Shown: in pieces, positions 35,233-43,505 of the stretch
Numbering within the stretch: position 1 is the stretch's first letter
Layout: each line of letters begins with the position of its first letter
Assembly: GCF_001424905.1 (NCBI RefSeq)
Contig: NZ_LMCU01000001.1
Coordinates: 1,419,480-1,483,479, forward strand
Direction of reading: 5' to 3'
Source: Leifsonia sp. Root112D2
GTDB taxonomy: Bacteria; Actinomycetota; Actinomycetes; Actinomycetales; Microbacteriaceae
Length of the DNA: 64,000 bases
Translations under genes and position numbers: made by a program
Notes under the pieces: generated by a model
What the model was told of the DNA's origin: nothing
What the model saw: only the letters and a program-made list of their open reading frames with translations
The model's database searches: none

Positions 35233-35925
35233 GTGGCAACTCGTTCGGCGTCTCGGGCCACCGTCAGCGTCAGTGACGTGATGGCAGAACTGGCCGCCTT
35301 GGAAGACCCGAAGGTTCGTGCGGTGAATGAACGCCACGGCGACGATCACGGTGTCAATCTCACCAGACTGCGGGCGGTGGCGAAGCGCCAGGGGACACAG
35401 CATGAGTTCGCCGGCCAGCTGTGGGCGACCGGCGACACCGCGGCACGTCTCGTCGCGATTCTGATCAGTCGACCCAAGGCGTACACCGCGGGTGAGTTGC
35501 ACACGATGCTGCGCGACGCGCACGCGCCCAAGGTGCACGCCTGGCTCGTCAACTACATCGTCAAGAAGAGCCCGCACGTCGAAGAACTTCGCGTCGCCTG
35601 GTTCGCCGACCCTGACCCGGTTATCGCGAGTGCGGGGTGGGCGCTGACGAGTGATCGGGTGGCGAAAGCCCCTGACGGGCTCAACCTGAGCGAGCTCCTC
35701 GACCTCATTGAGTCGCAGATGAAGGATGCGCCGGACCGCCTGCAGTGGGCCATGAACGAGTGCCTCGCCACCATCGGCATCCACCACCCCGAGCATCGCG
35801 CCCGCGCGATCGGCATCGGCGAACGTCTCGAAGTTCTCAAGGATTACCCCACCCCACCGAACTGCACATCCCCCTATGCGCCGATCTGGATCACCGAGAT
35901 CGTGCGCCGCCAGACACTCGCGTAG
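35233..35925 (+). CDS. AlkD-like DNA alkylation repair protein
   Basis: This 230-residue all-helical, HEAT-repeat-like protein has the DNA_alkylation pattern: DPKVRAVNERHGDDHGVNLTRLRAVAKR, then TGDTAARLVAILISRP, WLVNYIVKKSPHVEELRVAWFADPDPVIASAGWAL. AlkD-type glycosylases remove alkylated bases. The GTG start has AGGGGG about 7 bases upstream. It is the last chromosomal gene before the tRNA-Phe island, and its stop lies 6 bases before the left direct repeat. Confidence 0.8.
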   Translation: MATRSASRATVSVSDVMAELAALEDPKVRAVNERHGDDHGVNLTRLRAVAKRQGTQHEFAGQLWATGDTAARLVAILISRPKAYTAGELHTMLRDAHAPKVHAWLVNYIVKKSPHVEELRVAWFADPDPVIASAGWALTSDRVAKAPDGLNLSELLDLIESQMKDAPDRLQWAMNECLATIGIHHPEHRARAIGIGERLEVLKDYPTPPNCTSPYAPIWITEIVRRQTLA

Positions 35926-35931
35926 AAAGAG

Positions 35932-36017
35932 AAAAGCCCCACTCCCCGTAGAAGCCGGGAAGCGGGGCAGTGGCTCCGACCGGCATCGATCCGGTGACCT
36001 TTCGATTTTCAGTCGAA
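35932..36017. repeat. Left 86-bp direct repeat of tRNA-Phe island (att site)
   Basis: This is a perfect 86-base match to 49308-49393. It contains a terminator hairpin and (35971-36017) the 3' 47 bases of tRNA-Phe, up to and including the anticodon loop. Beyond 36017 the sequence departs from the tRNA, so no complete tRNA is present at this end. Confidence 0.92.
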
Positions 36018-36118
36018 ATCGAAGGACCTGATAGAGCGCCATGCGGTTGAAAATCGTTGATTTGTCGCAGAAGCCGATCTTGTGTTACCTCAAAGTATTG
36101 GGTTCGTTCTCACACGCT

Positions 36119-36137
36119 TGTAGTCAAAATGTAGTCA
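36119..36137 (+). repeat. Tandem TGTAGTCA repeats near left att
   Basis: Two copies of TGTAGTCA start 11 bases apart, about 100 bases inside the island from the left repeat. This is one helical turn apart and the kind of spot where integrase arm or excisionase sites lie. The function is inferred. Confidence 0.3.
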
Positions 36138-36170
36138 GGCGGGTCGAGTCTAAGCTGCCGATCCGCGATT

Positions 36171-36195
36171 CCCGATGACGTGGCCAGTCATCGGG
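36171..36195. terminator. Hairpin inside left end of island
   Basis: Perfect 9-bp inverted repeat CCCGATGAC / GTCATCGGG with a 7-base loop. It follows, on the minus strand, the second hairpin at 36206-36246. Confidence 0.4.
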
Positions 36196-36205
36196 TCTTC
36201 GCCGC

Positions 36206-36246
36206 GTAGGAGCCCTCCGATCCCTTGGCGGGCGGAAGGCTCCTAC
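36206..36246 (-). terminator. Hairpin directly after DUF2130 gene
   Basis: GTAGGAGCC and GGCTCCTAC form a perfect 9-bp stem around a 23-base loop, ending 10 bases past the DUF2130 stop. A terminator is likely, though no T-run is seen. Confidence 0.45.
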
Positions 36247-36255
36247 CTGTTGAGG

Positions 36256-37479
36256 CTAGGCGGCGTCCTGCGGTTTCGGGGATTCCAGCTCGGCGAACTT
36301 GGCCTGCATAGTGGGGTTGCCCTTGGTGAGCTTCTTGATGGAGAGGCCAGTCGCCTTGTCATTGGCGAGGCGGAGGTTGTTCTCCGAGCCGAGCAGGCCC
36401 TCCTTGACCTTTTGGAGACGGTCGATGGCCACATCGATCTCCTTGATTGCGCCGTCGAACTTGCGCTTGGCGAGGTCCCAATTGCGACCGAATCCCGCCT
36501 TGAAGTCCTCGAGCTCGCTCTCAAAGTCCGTAATGTCGATGTTCTGCTTCTTGACCTGCTCCAGCTCGGCCTTAACCTCGATCGTGTCCTGGGCGGCGTT
36601 GCGGAGCAGCGCAATGATGGCAAGGAAGAACTGCGGGCGGATGACGAACATCTTCGGATACAGGTGCGAAACGTCAGTTATACCGGTGTACAGCGCGGAG
36701 TCCTCCTCGAGCATGGACACGAGCACCGCGTACTCGCAGCCCTTCTCGGTGCGGTCCCTGTCCAGCTTGGCGAGGAAGTCTACGTTCTTCTTCTTAGTGG
36801 AAGTCAGGTCCGCCTCGTTCTTCATCTCGAACATGATCGAGATGTACTCGACTGCGCCGTCGTTGAAGTCGCGGAAGACGTAGTCACCTTTGGTGCCAGC
36901 GGACGCGTCGTTGTCCTTGCCGAACTCTGCGTACGGGAAAGCCAGCGAGCGCACGCGATTGAACTCGGTCTCGCAGTGCTGTTCGAGAGTCTCGCCGAGC
37001 AGCTTGACCGACAGCTTCGCCTTCATGTCCTTATAGCGCTCGATGAGCTCATCCTTCAGGGCGAGCTCCTTGGTATGCGTCTCCGCTAATGTGGCGTTCT
37101 TGACCTTCTGCTCCGCCGTCTGCAGGGCGAGCGCAGCCTCGGCCTCGGTCAGCTTCTTCTCCATCGCGGAGACAGCCTCGTTTACCGCGAGCTTCTGCAG
37201 GGTATCCGTCTTATCCAGCTCGGCCGTAAGAGTCAGGATCTTCGCGTCTTTTTCGGCGGCGATGTTCTGGGCGTGCTGAGCAACCCTAGTCTCAGCGAGC
37301 TGAATCTCGGTCTTCTTGGCCATCTCGGCCTCGGCGAGACGAGAGTGGAGCTCCTTCTCGAACTCCGCGGTGCGCACCTGCTGCGCGATATTCGCATACT
37401 CCGCCTGGTCGACCGTAAACACGGTCGAGCAGTGGGGGCACTTGATCTCGTGGGTAGTGCTGGGCGTTGCCTGGTTCAT
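36256..37479 (-). CDS. DUF2130 protein, nuclease-like, coiled coil
   Basis: This 407-residue protein starts at 37479 (MNQATPSTTHEIKCPHC), with GGAG about 9 bases upstream. The frame extends to 37974 but that part is a shadow. The N-terminus has one CxxC (C14, C17). A long coiled coil follows (about 40-165, Glu/Lys/Ala-rich), then the DUF2130 core. The core has GTKGDYVFRDF and SIMFEMKNE, an arrangement of D and ExK that fits a PD-(D/E)xK-type active site. The C-terminal region is helical again. The function is not established; DUF2130 genes often sit in mobile or defence regions. It is divergent from the type I locus and looks less GC-rich than the flanks. Confidence 0.75.
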   Translation of the reverse strand: MNQATPSTTHEIKCPHCSTVFTVDQAEYANIAQQVRTAEFEKELHSRLAEAEMAKKTEIQLAETRVAQHAQNIAAEKDAKILTLTAELDKTDTLQKLAVNEAVSAMEKKLTEAEAALALQTAEQKVKNATLAETHTKELALKDELIERYKDMKAKLSVKLLGETLEQHCETEFNRVRSLAFPYAEFGKDNDASAGTKGDYVFRDFNDGAVEYISIMFEMKNEADLTSTKKKNVDFLAKLDRDRTEKGCEYAVLVSMLEEDSALYTGITDVSHLYPKMFVIRPQFFLAIIALLRNAAQDTIEVKAELEQVKKQNIDITDFESELEDFKAGFGRNWDLAKRKFDGAIKEIDVAIDRLQKVKEGLLGSENNLRLANDKATGLSIKKLTKGNPTMQAKFAELESPKPQDAA

Positions 37480-37565
37480 GGGTGGGCTCCGATCTCGGGT
37501 AGGGGTTGGTAGCGGGTAGCAGTGGCAATGATTGCGCGTTTGCGGCGGTTGGCGCACAATATGCA

Positions 37566-37583
37566 TGATAAGTAGGGTTATCA
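37566..37583. promoter_or_regulatory. Inverted repeat in divergent promoter of restriction locus
   Basis: TGATAA-GTAGGG-TTATCA lies 44 bases before the methylase-like gene and 87 bases before the divergent DUF2130 gene. It is a candidate operator for controlling the restriction system. Confidence 0.3.
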
Positions 37584-37626
37584 GGACAAACGTGACGGTC
37601 ACCGGCCGATTGTGTAGATTTACCTC

Positions 37627-39600
37627 ATGACCACGACCCCACGGCTCCTCCTCGACATGGCCGGCGTTGCCCGCCTTGCCGATGTGCGGCGACCCGTGGC
37701 ATCCGTCTGGCGACGCCGATTCGCGTCGACGGATGATCCGTTCCCTCCAGTAGCGGGCCAGTCCCGCGGCCGAGCGCTCTTCGACGCGATGTCGGTTGCG
37801 CAGTGGCTTGCGCGGACCGAGCACGGGAACAACCTGGATGCGGTCGCGGATGCCGCGGCGTCGGCATCGCCCCCCGATTTCGATGTCGCCGATGCTGAGC
37901 ACGTCGCGAGCATCGATGCGTTGCTTGCTCTTCGCTCGGCTTCGGGCGACGCCGTGGGCGGTCACGGCGCTCACGAACTGCAGCGACGTGCGGCCGCCGC
38001 GGACCCCGATGACGCATGTATAGTGACGGAAATCTCGGGGGCGCCCGCGAGCTGGGCTGAGTGGGCTGACCTGTTCGCAGACGCTGCCTACTCGCCAATC
38101 GAAGCTTCACGACTGCTGGAGCGACGGCACGCGGCGACGCGCTCTTCGGCAGGATCGTCGGGTCCACTCGTGCCCTCCGCGGAGGCACTCCTAGTCGAGC
38201 TTGCTGGGGCGCTCGCGGTTGATGACCAGGCCGAGCTGGTCGTGGGTGCGGAGATCACCCCTAGCCTTGTCGCTAGCCTCCTCGAACGGCTGGGAGATGG
38301 TGTCGACCTCGTCGTGTCCGGATTGCGTGAGGGCCGCCGCATCCGCCGTCGCCATTTGTGCGACGGATTAGCGTTGCCTACTACTGACTCGGTCACGGAT
38401 GCGCCACGGCTCCTCATCGAGCGACTTCCGTCGGGTGCCGCGCGGTCGACCTCGGAGATTCTGCGGGCCGTCGACGAGGTCCTGCTCGGGATGCGCGACC
38501 ACGATCGTGCTGTGGTGCTCGCCCCTGCGATGGCGCTGGTCGAGGCCATCTCGGCCTCCGACGGGCTCGCCCGTGCTGACTTGCTGCGCTCAGGGCGCGT
38601 TCGGGCGATTGCGAAGCTGCCCGCAGGTTTACTCACTGCAGCCCCGCGTGAGGCACTCGCGTTGTGGGTCTTGGGCCGCGTGACGGGGGACAGCTCAGTG
38701 GCGGACCGCGTCACAGCGGTTGCCGACCTGAGCGATGTGACCCTCGCCAAAGCCCAACGCACCGGTCTCGTCAATGATGTGCTGGCAGCAATGGGCAGCG
38801 CTCGCGACATGTATGCCCACGCCTTCCGCTTTGCGCGGTTGCCGCGCACGACCTCATTGATTGCTTCGCGTCGCGCGCTTGTTACCGGCGGAAGCCCGCG
38901 AGCGAGCACCTTCCGCTCGACTCAAGATTTGCCGGCTCTCCTCGACCAGGCCCTTGAGAATCTCGGCGAGGACGCTCCAGAGCTTTCGCCGACTTCAGCG
39001 CCCGGTCGCGTCTTGCCTGCCGCATCCCTGGAGCAACTCATCGCCGAGCGACATTTGCGGCTGCTTGCGGGTACGCGCGTCGCGGCTGACGAGTATTACG
39101 AATCAGGCTTCGTTGTGATCGGCCCAGCAGATCTAGATGACCCTGCGCGGATCGGCGCTCGCCATGTCGATCCCATTGTGTTCCGCGCGCGACATCCCGC
39201 AGCTCGCGTATCCGTTGCCGGGGACGTCATTTTCCGCACGGCACCCACGGCGAAGGCGTGGGTAGACCCCGTTGGCTCGAAGGTCGTGCTTTACCCCGCT
39301 CGGGTTCTTCGCGTAAACCGCGCTGACCCAGGTGGTCTGGTTTCCGAACTTATCGCGGCTGATATCACTGCATCCACGGGGGGCGCTGGAGTTTGGAAAC
39401 GGTGGCGCCTTCGCCGAGTAACGCCCCAGACCGTGGAACCTCTTCGCGAGACTCTCGCCGACTTGGCAACCCGTCGTGAGGTCCTCGCGCGCCGCATCCG
39501 GTCGCTCGACACGTACGCCGACCTGCTCTCTGCTGGACTCGTCTCCGGCGCCCTCACTTATCCCGACAACGCTGCTACCGCGACACCCAACCCTCACTGA
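37627..39600 (+). CDS. Degenerate methylase/specificity-like fusion in type I locus
   Basis: This 657-residue protein has an N-terminal segment (LLLDMAGVARLADVRRPVASVWRRRF, about 7-32) that looks like a helix-turn-helix. The middle (about 175-420) follows the layout of an N6-adenine methylase of HsdM type: an AVVLAPAMALVEA strand, LLRSGRVRAIAKLPAGLLTA, ALWVLGR. The SAM-binding DPxCGSGG and catalytic NPPF are missing; DAPRLLIERLPSG stands where NPPF should be. The C-terminal part (about 460-640) resembles a target-recognition half-domain of HsdS (VSVAGDVIFRTAPTAKAWVDPVGSKVVLYP, then LRETLADLATRREVLARRI). I infer a catalytically dead methylase-like/TRD fusion that may pair with HsdM. It lies 8 bases before hsdM. 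Confidence 0.6.
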   Translation: MTTTPRLLLDMAGVARLADVRRPVASVWRRRFASTDDPFPPVAGQSRGRALFDAMSVAQWLARTEHGNNLDAVADAAASASPPDFDVADAEHVASIDALLALRSASGDAVGGHGAHELQRRAAAADPDDACIVTEISGAPASWAEWADLFADAAYSPIEASRLLERRHAATRSSAGSSGPLVPSAEALLVELAGALAVDDQAELVVGAEITPSLVASLLERLGDGVDLVVSGLREGRRIRRRHLCDGLALPTTDSVTDAPRLLIERLPSGAARSTSEILRAVDEVLLGMRDHDRAVVLAPAMALVEAISASDGLARADLLRSGRVRAIAKLPAGLLTAAPREALALWVLGRVTGDSSVADRVTAVADLSDVTLAKAQRTGLVNDVLAAMGSARDMYAHAFRFARLPRTTSLIASRRALVTGGSPRASTFRSTQDLPALLDQALENLGEDAPELSPTSAPGRVLPAASLEQLIAERHLRLLAGTRVAADEYYESGFVVIGPADLDDPARIGARHVDPIVFRARHPAARVSVAGDVIFRTAPTAKAWVDPVGSKVVLYPARVLRVNRADPGGLVSELIAADITASTGGAGVWKRWRLRRVTPQTVEPLRETLADLATRREVLARRIRSLDTYADLLSAGLVSGALTYPDNAATATPNPH

Positions 39601-39608
39601 AGGACACC

Positions 39609-41222
39609 ATGCCCCGCGTACCGAAGTCCGCCCCAACGGCGCCGTCAACGATGAAGGAGCTGAAAGACACGCTCTGGAAGGCCGCCGACAAGCTGCGCGG
39701 TTCGATGGATGCCTCGCAGTACAAGGACGTGATCCTCGGGCTTGTCTTCCTCAAGTACGTGTCGGACGCATTCGACGAGCGCCGCGGGCAGATCCGCACC
39801 GAGCTCGCCGCCGCCGACTATGACGCGGAGCAGATCGCCTCGCTCATCGATGACACCGACGAGTACACGGGCCACGGTGTCTTCTGGGTGCCCGCCAGCG
39901 CACGATGGTCGTTCCTCGCGGAACACGCGAAGGGGCTTGGGCCGTCGATGGGCGAATCCGAGAAGTCGATCGGGCTGCTGATCGACGAGGCAATGGATGC
40001 CGTCATGCAGGCGAATCCGCAGCTGACGGGCACTCTCCCGCGCATCTTCAACCGCGACAGTGTCGACCAGCGCCGGCTGGGCGAGCTGATCGACCTGCTG
40101 AACTCGGCGCGGTTCGCGGGGCAGGGCCAGTCCGGTGCGTCGGGGCGGCGAGCGCGCGACCTGCTGGGCGAGGTGTACGAGTATTTCCTCGAGAAGTTCG
40201 CCGCAGCCGAGGGTAAGCGGGGCGGAGAGTTCTACACGCCCGCCAGCGTGGTGCGGGTGCTCGTCGAGCTGCTGCAGCCGACACACGGGCGCGTGTACGA
40301 CCCAGCGTGCGGGTCGGGCGGTATGTTCGTGCAGGCCGAGAAGTTCCTCGAGACGCACGAAGGCGAAGGCTCCGACATCTCGGTCTTCGGGCAGGAGCTC
40401 AACGAGCGCACGTGGCGCATGGCGAAGATGAACCTCGCGATCCACGGGCTGACGGGCAACCTCGGGCCGCGCTGGGGCGACACGTTCGCCCGCGATCTGC
40501 ATCCCGAGTTGCAGGCCGACTTCGTCATGGCCAACCCGCCGTTCAACATCAAGGACTGGGCGCGCAGCGAGTCCGATCCACGCTGGACGTACGGGGTGCC
40601 GCCCACCGGCAACGCAAACTACGCGTGGATCCAGCACATCCTGTCGAAGCTCGCGCCCGGCGGCACTGCGGGTGTGGTGATGGCGAACGGATCGATGTCG
40701 TCGAACTCGGGTGGCGAGGGTCAGATTCGAGCCGAGATTGTTGAGGCTGACCTGGTGTCGTGCATGGTGGCGCTGCCGACGCAGCTGTTCCGCTCGACCG
40801 GCATCCCGGTGTGCGTGTGGTTCTTCGCGAAAGACAAGGGCGTACGCGCCGGCGAGGTGCTCTTCATCGACGCGCGGGGCCTCGGCCACATGGTCGACCG
40901 AGCCGAGCGTGCCCTGTCGGACGAGGACATCGCTCGCATCGCCGGCACCTTCCACGCCTGGCGCGGAACCGAATCGGATGCCGTACCCGGCCCGTATGCT
41001 GACACCGCCGGCTTCTGCTACTCGGCGACACTCGCGGAGATCAAGGCCGCCGACTACGCGCTCACGCCCGGCCGTTACGTCGGCGCAGCCGAGGTCGAGG
41101 ACGACGGAGAGCCGATCGAGGAGAAACTTGCGCGACTTCGCGCCGAGCTAGAAGAGCAGTTCGCGGAATCTGCGCGGCTCGCCGAGGTCGTGCGTGAGCA
41201 GCTGGGGAGGGTCGATGTCTGA
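39609..41222 (+). CDS. hsdM: Type I restriction-modification methylase subunit
   Basis: This 537-residue N6-adenine methylase has an HsdM N-terminal helical domain (LKDTLWKAADKLRGSMDASQYKDVILGLVFLKYVSDAF). SAM motif DPACGSGGMF is at about 232-241 and catalytic NPPF at about 309-312. It modifies the host target in complex with HsdS. The ATG has AAGGA upstream. Its 3' end overlaps the hsdS start by 8 bases. Confidence 0.96.
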   Translation: MPRVPKSAPTAPSTMKELKDTLWKAADKLRGSMDASQYKDVILGLVFLKYVSDAFDERRGQIRTELAAADYDAEQIASLIDDTDEYTGHGVFWVPASARWSFLAEHAKGLGPSMGESEKSIGLLIDEAMDAVMQANPQLTGTLPRIFNRDSVDQRRLGELIDLLNSARFAGQGQSGASGRRARDLLGEVYEYFLEKFAAAEGKRGGEFYTPASVVRVLVELLQPTHGRVYDPACGSGGMFVQAEKFLETHEGEGSDISVFGQELNERTWRMAKMNLAIHGLTGNLGPRWGDTFARDLHPELQADFVMANPPFNIKDWARSESDPRWTYGVPPTGNANYAWIQHILSKLAPGGTAGVVMANGSMSSNSGGEGQIRAEIVEADLVSCMVALPTQLFRSTGIPVCVWFFAKDKGVRAGEVLFIDARGLGHMVDRAERALSDEDIARIAGTFHAWRGTESDAVPGPYADTAGFCYSATLAEIKAADYALTPGRYVGAAEVEDDGEPIEEKLARLRAELEEQFAESARLAEVVREQLGRVDV

Positions 41223-42402
41223 AACCTTGAGCTCCGTTTGCAGCGAAATTGTCGACTGCGTAAACCGGACAGCTCCGGAGACGATCGACGGGGCGTACCT
41301 ACTGGTGGGAACACCCGCGATGCGCGGTAACACCATCGACAAGGCACAAGCCCGGCGAGTCTCCGAAGAGACCTTCCGAATCTGGACTCGCAGGCTCGAA
41401 CCGCAAGCTGGCGATCTCCTCCTTGCACGCGAAGCGCCGGTCGGGCCTGTAGTGATCATCCCGGAAGGCGGTCGCATCGGCGCCGGGCAACGAACCACAC
41501 ACCTCAGAGCATCCCCTTCGAAGGTTTCCAACCGGTACCTCTACTACCTCCTAACTGCTCCTTTCACACAAGAGCGGCTGCTTGGCCGAGCAATGGGGTC
41601 GACCGTCGCGCACTTGCGAGTGGCAGATTTGAAGTCATTTGCGCTTCCGGATCTACCCCCGCTCCCGACCCAGCAAGCGATTGCCGAAGTTCTGGGCGCG
41701 CTCGATGACAAGATTGCCGCCAACACGGAGGTTGCCTCGACCGCAGAACAATTCCTTAGGACAGAGATGGACTCAGCTTGGCTTCAACGCCCTGACCGCG
41801 AGGCGGTGTTGTCCGACTTCGTAGATCTCAACCCTCCAACGCCAAAGCCCAACGACAGCCAGCCGCTCTACGTGGATATGAAGAAGCTCCCGGAGTCGGG
41901 CTGGTCGATCGATGCACCCGATCGACGAGAAGCGAAGGGTGGTGCCCGGTTTCAGCGAGGTGACGTTCTGCTCGCGCGCATCACACCGTGTCTCGAGAAT
42001 CGCAAGACGGGCTATGTCGACAACATCGATGACGGCGAAACAGCGATCGGTTCCACTGAGTTCATCGTCCTCCGTGCCCGGGATGGTGTCGCTCCTCCAA
42101 TCGCGTTTCTGCTCGCGACCGAGGCGCGCTTCCGCGAGTTCGCGATTCAGAACATGGTAGGAACATCCGGGCGGCAACGCGTGACGGCTTCAGACCTAGC
42201 TCGATTTGCGCTTCCGAAGCCCGGAGAGGGCTGGCTCGCTGACTTCGGCAATCGCGCAACCGCCCTATTCGAGCAGGTTGAGTCACTACACAAAGAGAAC
42301 ACGACGCTCGCCGCGACGCGCGACGCGCTCCTCCCGCAACTCATGTCGGGAACGCTTCGCGTCCGCGATGTCGAGAAGCTCGCTTCGGAAGTGGGTGCGT
42401 GA
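41215..42402 (+). CDS. hsdS: Type I restriction-modification specificity subunit
   Basis: This 395-residue protein starts at ATG 41215 with GGGAGGG upstream; an in-frame GTG at 41194 is less likely. Two target-recognition domains are each followed by a helical spacer: LPDLPPLPTQQAIAEVLGALDDKIAANTE near the middle and the C-terminal ALFEQVESLHKENTTLAATRDALLPQLMSG. It sets the DNA sequence recognised by HsdM and HsdR. TRDs vary freely, so the target cannot be predicted. It overlaps the nucleotidase gene by 4 bases. Confidence 0.92.
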   Translation: MSETLSSVCSEIVDCVNRTAPETIDGAYLLVGTPAMRGNTIDKAQARRVSEETFRIWTRRLEPQAGDLLLAREAPVGPVVIIPEGGRIGAGQRTTHLRASPSKVSNRYLYYLLTAPFTQERLLGRAMGSTVAHLRVADLKSFALPDLPPLPTQQAIAEVLGALDDKIAANTEVASTAEQFLRTEMDSAWLQRPDREAVLSDFVDLNPPTPKPNDSQPLYVDMKKLPESGWSIDAPDRREAKGGARFQRGDVLLARITPCLENRKTGYVDNIDDGETAIGSTEFIVLRARDGVAPPIAFLLATEARFREFAIQNMVGTSGRQRVTASDLARFALPKPGEGWLADFGNRATALFEQVESLHKENTTLAATRDALLPQLMSGTLRVRDVEKLASEVGA

Positions 42403-43382
42403 TGGCGTATCGTCTCGCCGACCGACTCGTCATCGGCATCGCTTCCAGTGCTCTCTTCGATTTGGCTGACTCCGACGCATTCTTCCGTGAGCACGGGGAG
42501 GATGCCTATCGCAGGTACCAGGCGGATCGCATCGACGATACATTGCAACCGGGAATCGCGTTCGGCTTCATCCGGAAACTTCTGGGCCTGAACGATCTTC
42601 GCCCAGGGGACTCCCTGGTCGAAGTCATCATCCTTTCTCGCAACGATCCATCGACGGGCCTCCGGGTGATGCGCTCCGTCGAAGCCCATGGCCTCGAGAT
42701 AAGCAGGGCAGTCTTCACCCAAGGAGAAGCTCCGCATGAATACATTGGCGCATTCTCGATGTCGCTCTTCCTCTCTGGCGAGGAGCAGAGCGTGCGCGCA
42801 GCGTTGTCCAACGGCTTCCCGGCCGGCTTGGTGGTCGCGTCCGCCAACACCGCGCGCGACGATGAAACTGTTCGCGTCGCACTCGATTTCGATGGAGTGA
42901 TCGCCAGCGATGAGTCGGAGCGCATCTTCCAAACGGGCGGTGGCCTTCCCGCTTTCCACGAGAATGAAGTGGCCAAGCGAGCAGTTCCTCTCCAAGATGG
43001 GCCGCTGCGAGAGTTCCTCAGCGATCTCAATATGATCCAGAGCATTGAACGGGAACGCGCAATGACGGATAAGTCGTACCGACCCCGACTTCGTGTGTCG
43101 ATCGTGACGGCTCGTAACGCGCCGGCGCACGAACGGGCGATCAACACGCTCGACGAGTGGGGCGTCACCGTAAACGACGCGTTCTTCCTGGGTGGCATCG
43201 ACAAGGGAACGGTGCTCGAGGTGATGCGTCCTGATATCTACTTCGACGATCAAGAAAGTCACCTCAAGTCCACGTCCAAGTATGCAGCGAGCGTTCTGAT
43301 TCCCTATGGAATTGCCAACGAACGGGCGGTTGTTGTTGACGCGTTGGAAGAGCCCTCCCCGTTTGCCGAGGATGCGGCGTGA
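42399..43382 (+). CDS. 5'-nucleotidase, cN-I-like, in restriction locus
   Basis: This protein of about 327 residues fits the cytosolic 5'-nucleotidase 1A-type family: RLVIGIASSALFDLADSDAFF, LSRNDPSTGLRVMRSVEAHGL, VALDFDGVIASDESER (about 162-178), SIVTARNAPAHERAINTL and DIYFDDQESHL. Such enzymes dephosphorylate nucleoside monophosphates. The start is GTG 42399 or ATG 42402, both overlapping the hsdS stop. The tight coupling inside a type I operon suggests a defence-related role such as nucleotide depletion or processing of a nucleotide signal, but that is inference. Confidence 0.75.
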   Translation: MMAYRLADRLVIGIASSALFDLADSDAFFREHGEDAYRRYQADRIDDTLQPGIAFGFIRKLLGLNDLRPGDSLVEVIILSRNDPSTGLRVMRSVEAHGLEISRAVFTQGEAPHEYIGAFSMSLFLSGEEQSVRAALSNGFPAGLVVASANTARDDETVRVALDFDGVIASDESERIFQTGGGLPAFHENEVAKRAVPLQDGPLREFLSDLNMIQSIERERAMTDKSYRPRLRVSIVTARNAPAHERAINTLDEWGVTVNDAFFLGGIDKGTVLEVMRPDIYFDDQESHLKSTSKYAASVLIPYGIANERAVVVDALEEPSPFAEDAA

Positions 43383-43436
43383 GTGACAACTTCGGCTGCC
43401 TGCCTGCCTGCCCGCCCGACGAAAGAGAGGTCACCG

Positions 43437-43505
43437 TTGACGACCGCCACGACCAAGGCGCACTTCTGGGTGAAGGCACTGCTCGACTTTGAGGTCACGC
43501 AATGA
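43437..43505 (+). CDS. Possible 22-residue leader peptide before GTPase
   Basis: A TTG-started frame with GAAAGAGAGG about 8 bases upstream reads MTTATTKAHFWVKALLDFEV-TQ and stops at TGA overlapping the GTPase ATG (ATGA). Coupled translation would explain why the GTPase ATG has a weak ribosome site. It could also be the remnant of a lost gene. Confidence 0.3.
   Translation: MTTATTKAHFWVKALLDFEVTQ

Noticed and set aside
33944..35239. 431-codon antisense frame over the SGNH hydrolase at 34043
   Set aside because: It is a shadow; the plus-strand protein has the catalytic blocks and a ribosome site.
37480..37974. N-terminal extension of the DUF2130 frame
   Set aside because: It overlaps the opposite-strand methylase-like gene; the family starts at MNQATP with GGAG upstream.
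39645..40955. Long open frame antisense to hsdM
   Set aside because: hsdM is complete with all motifs; the antisense frame is an effect of high GC.
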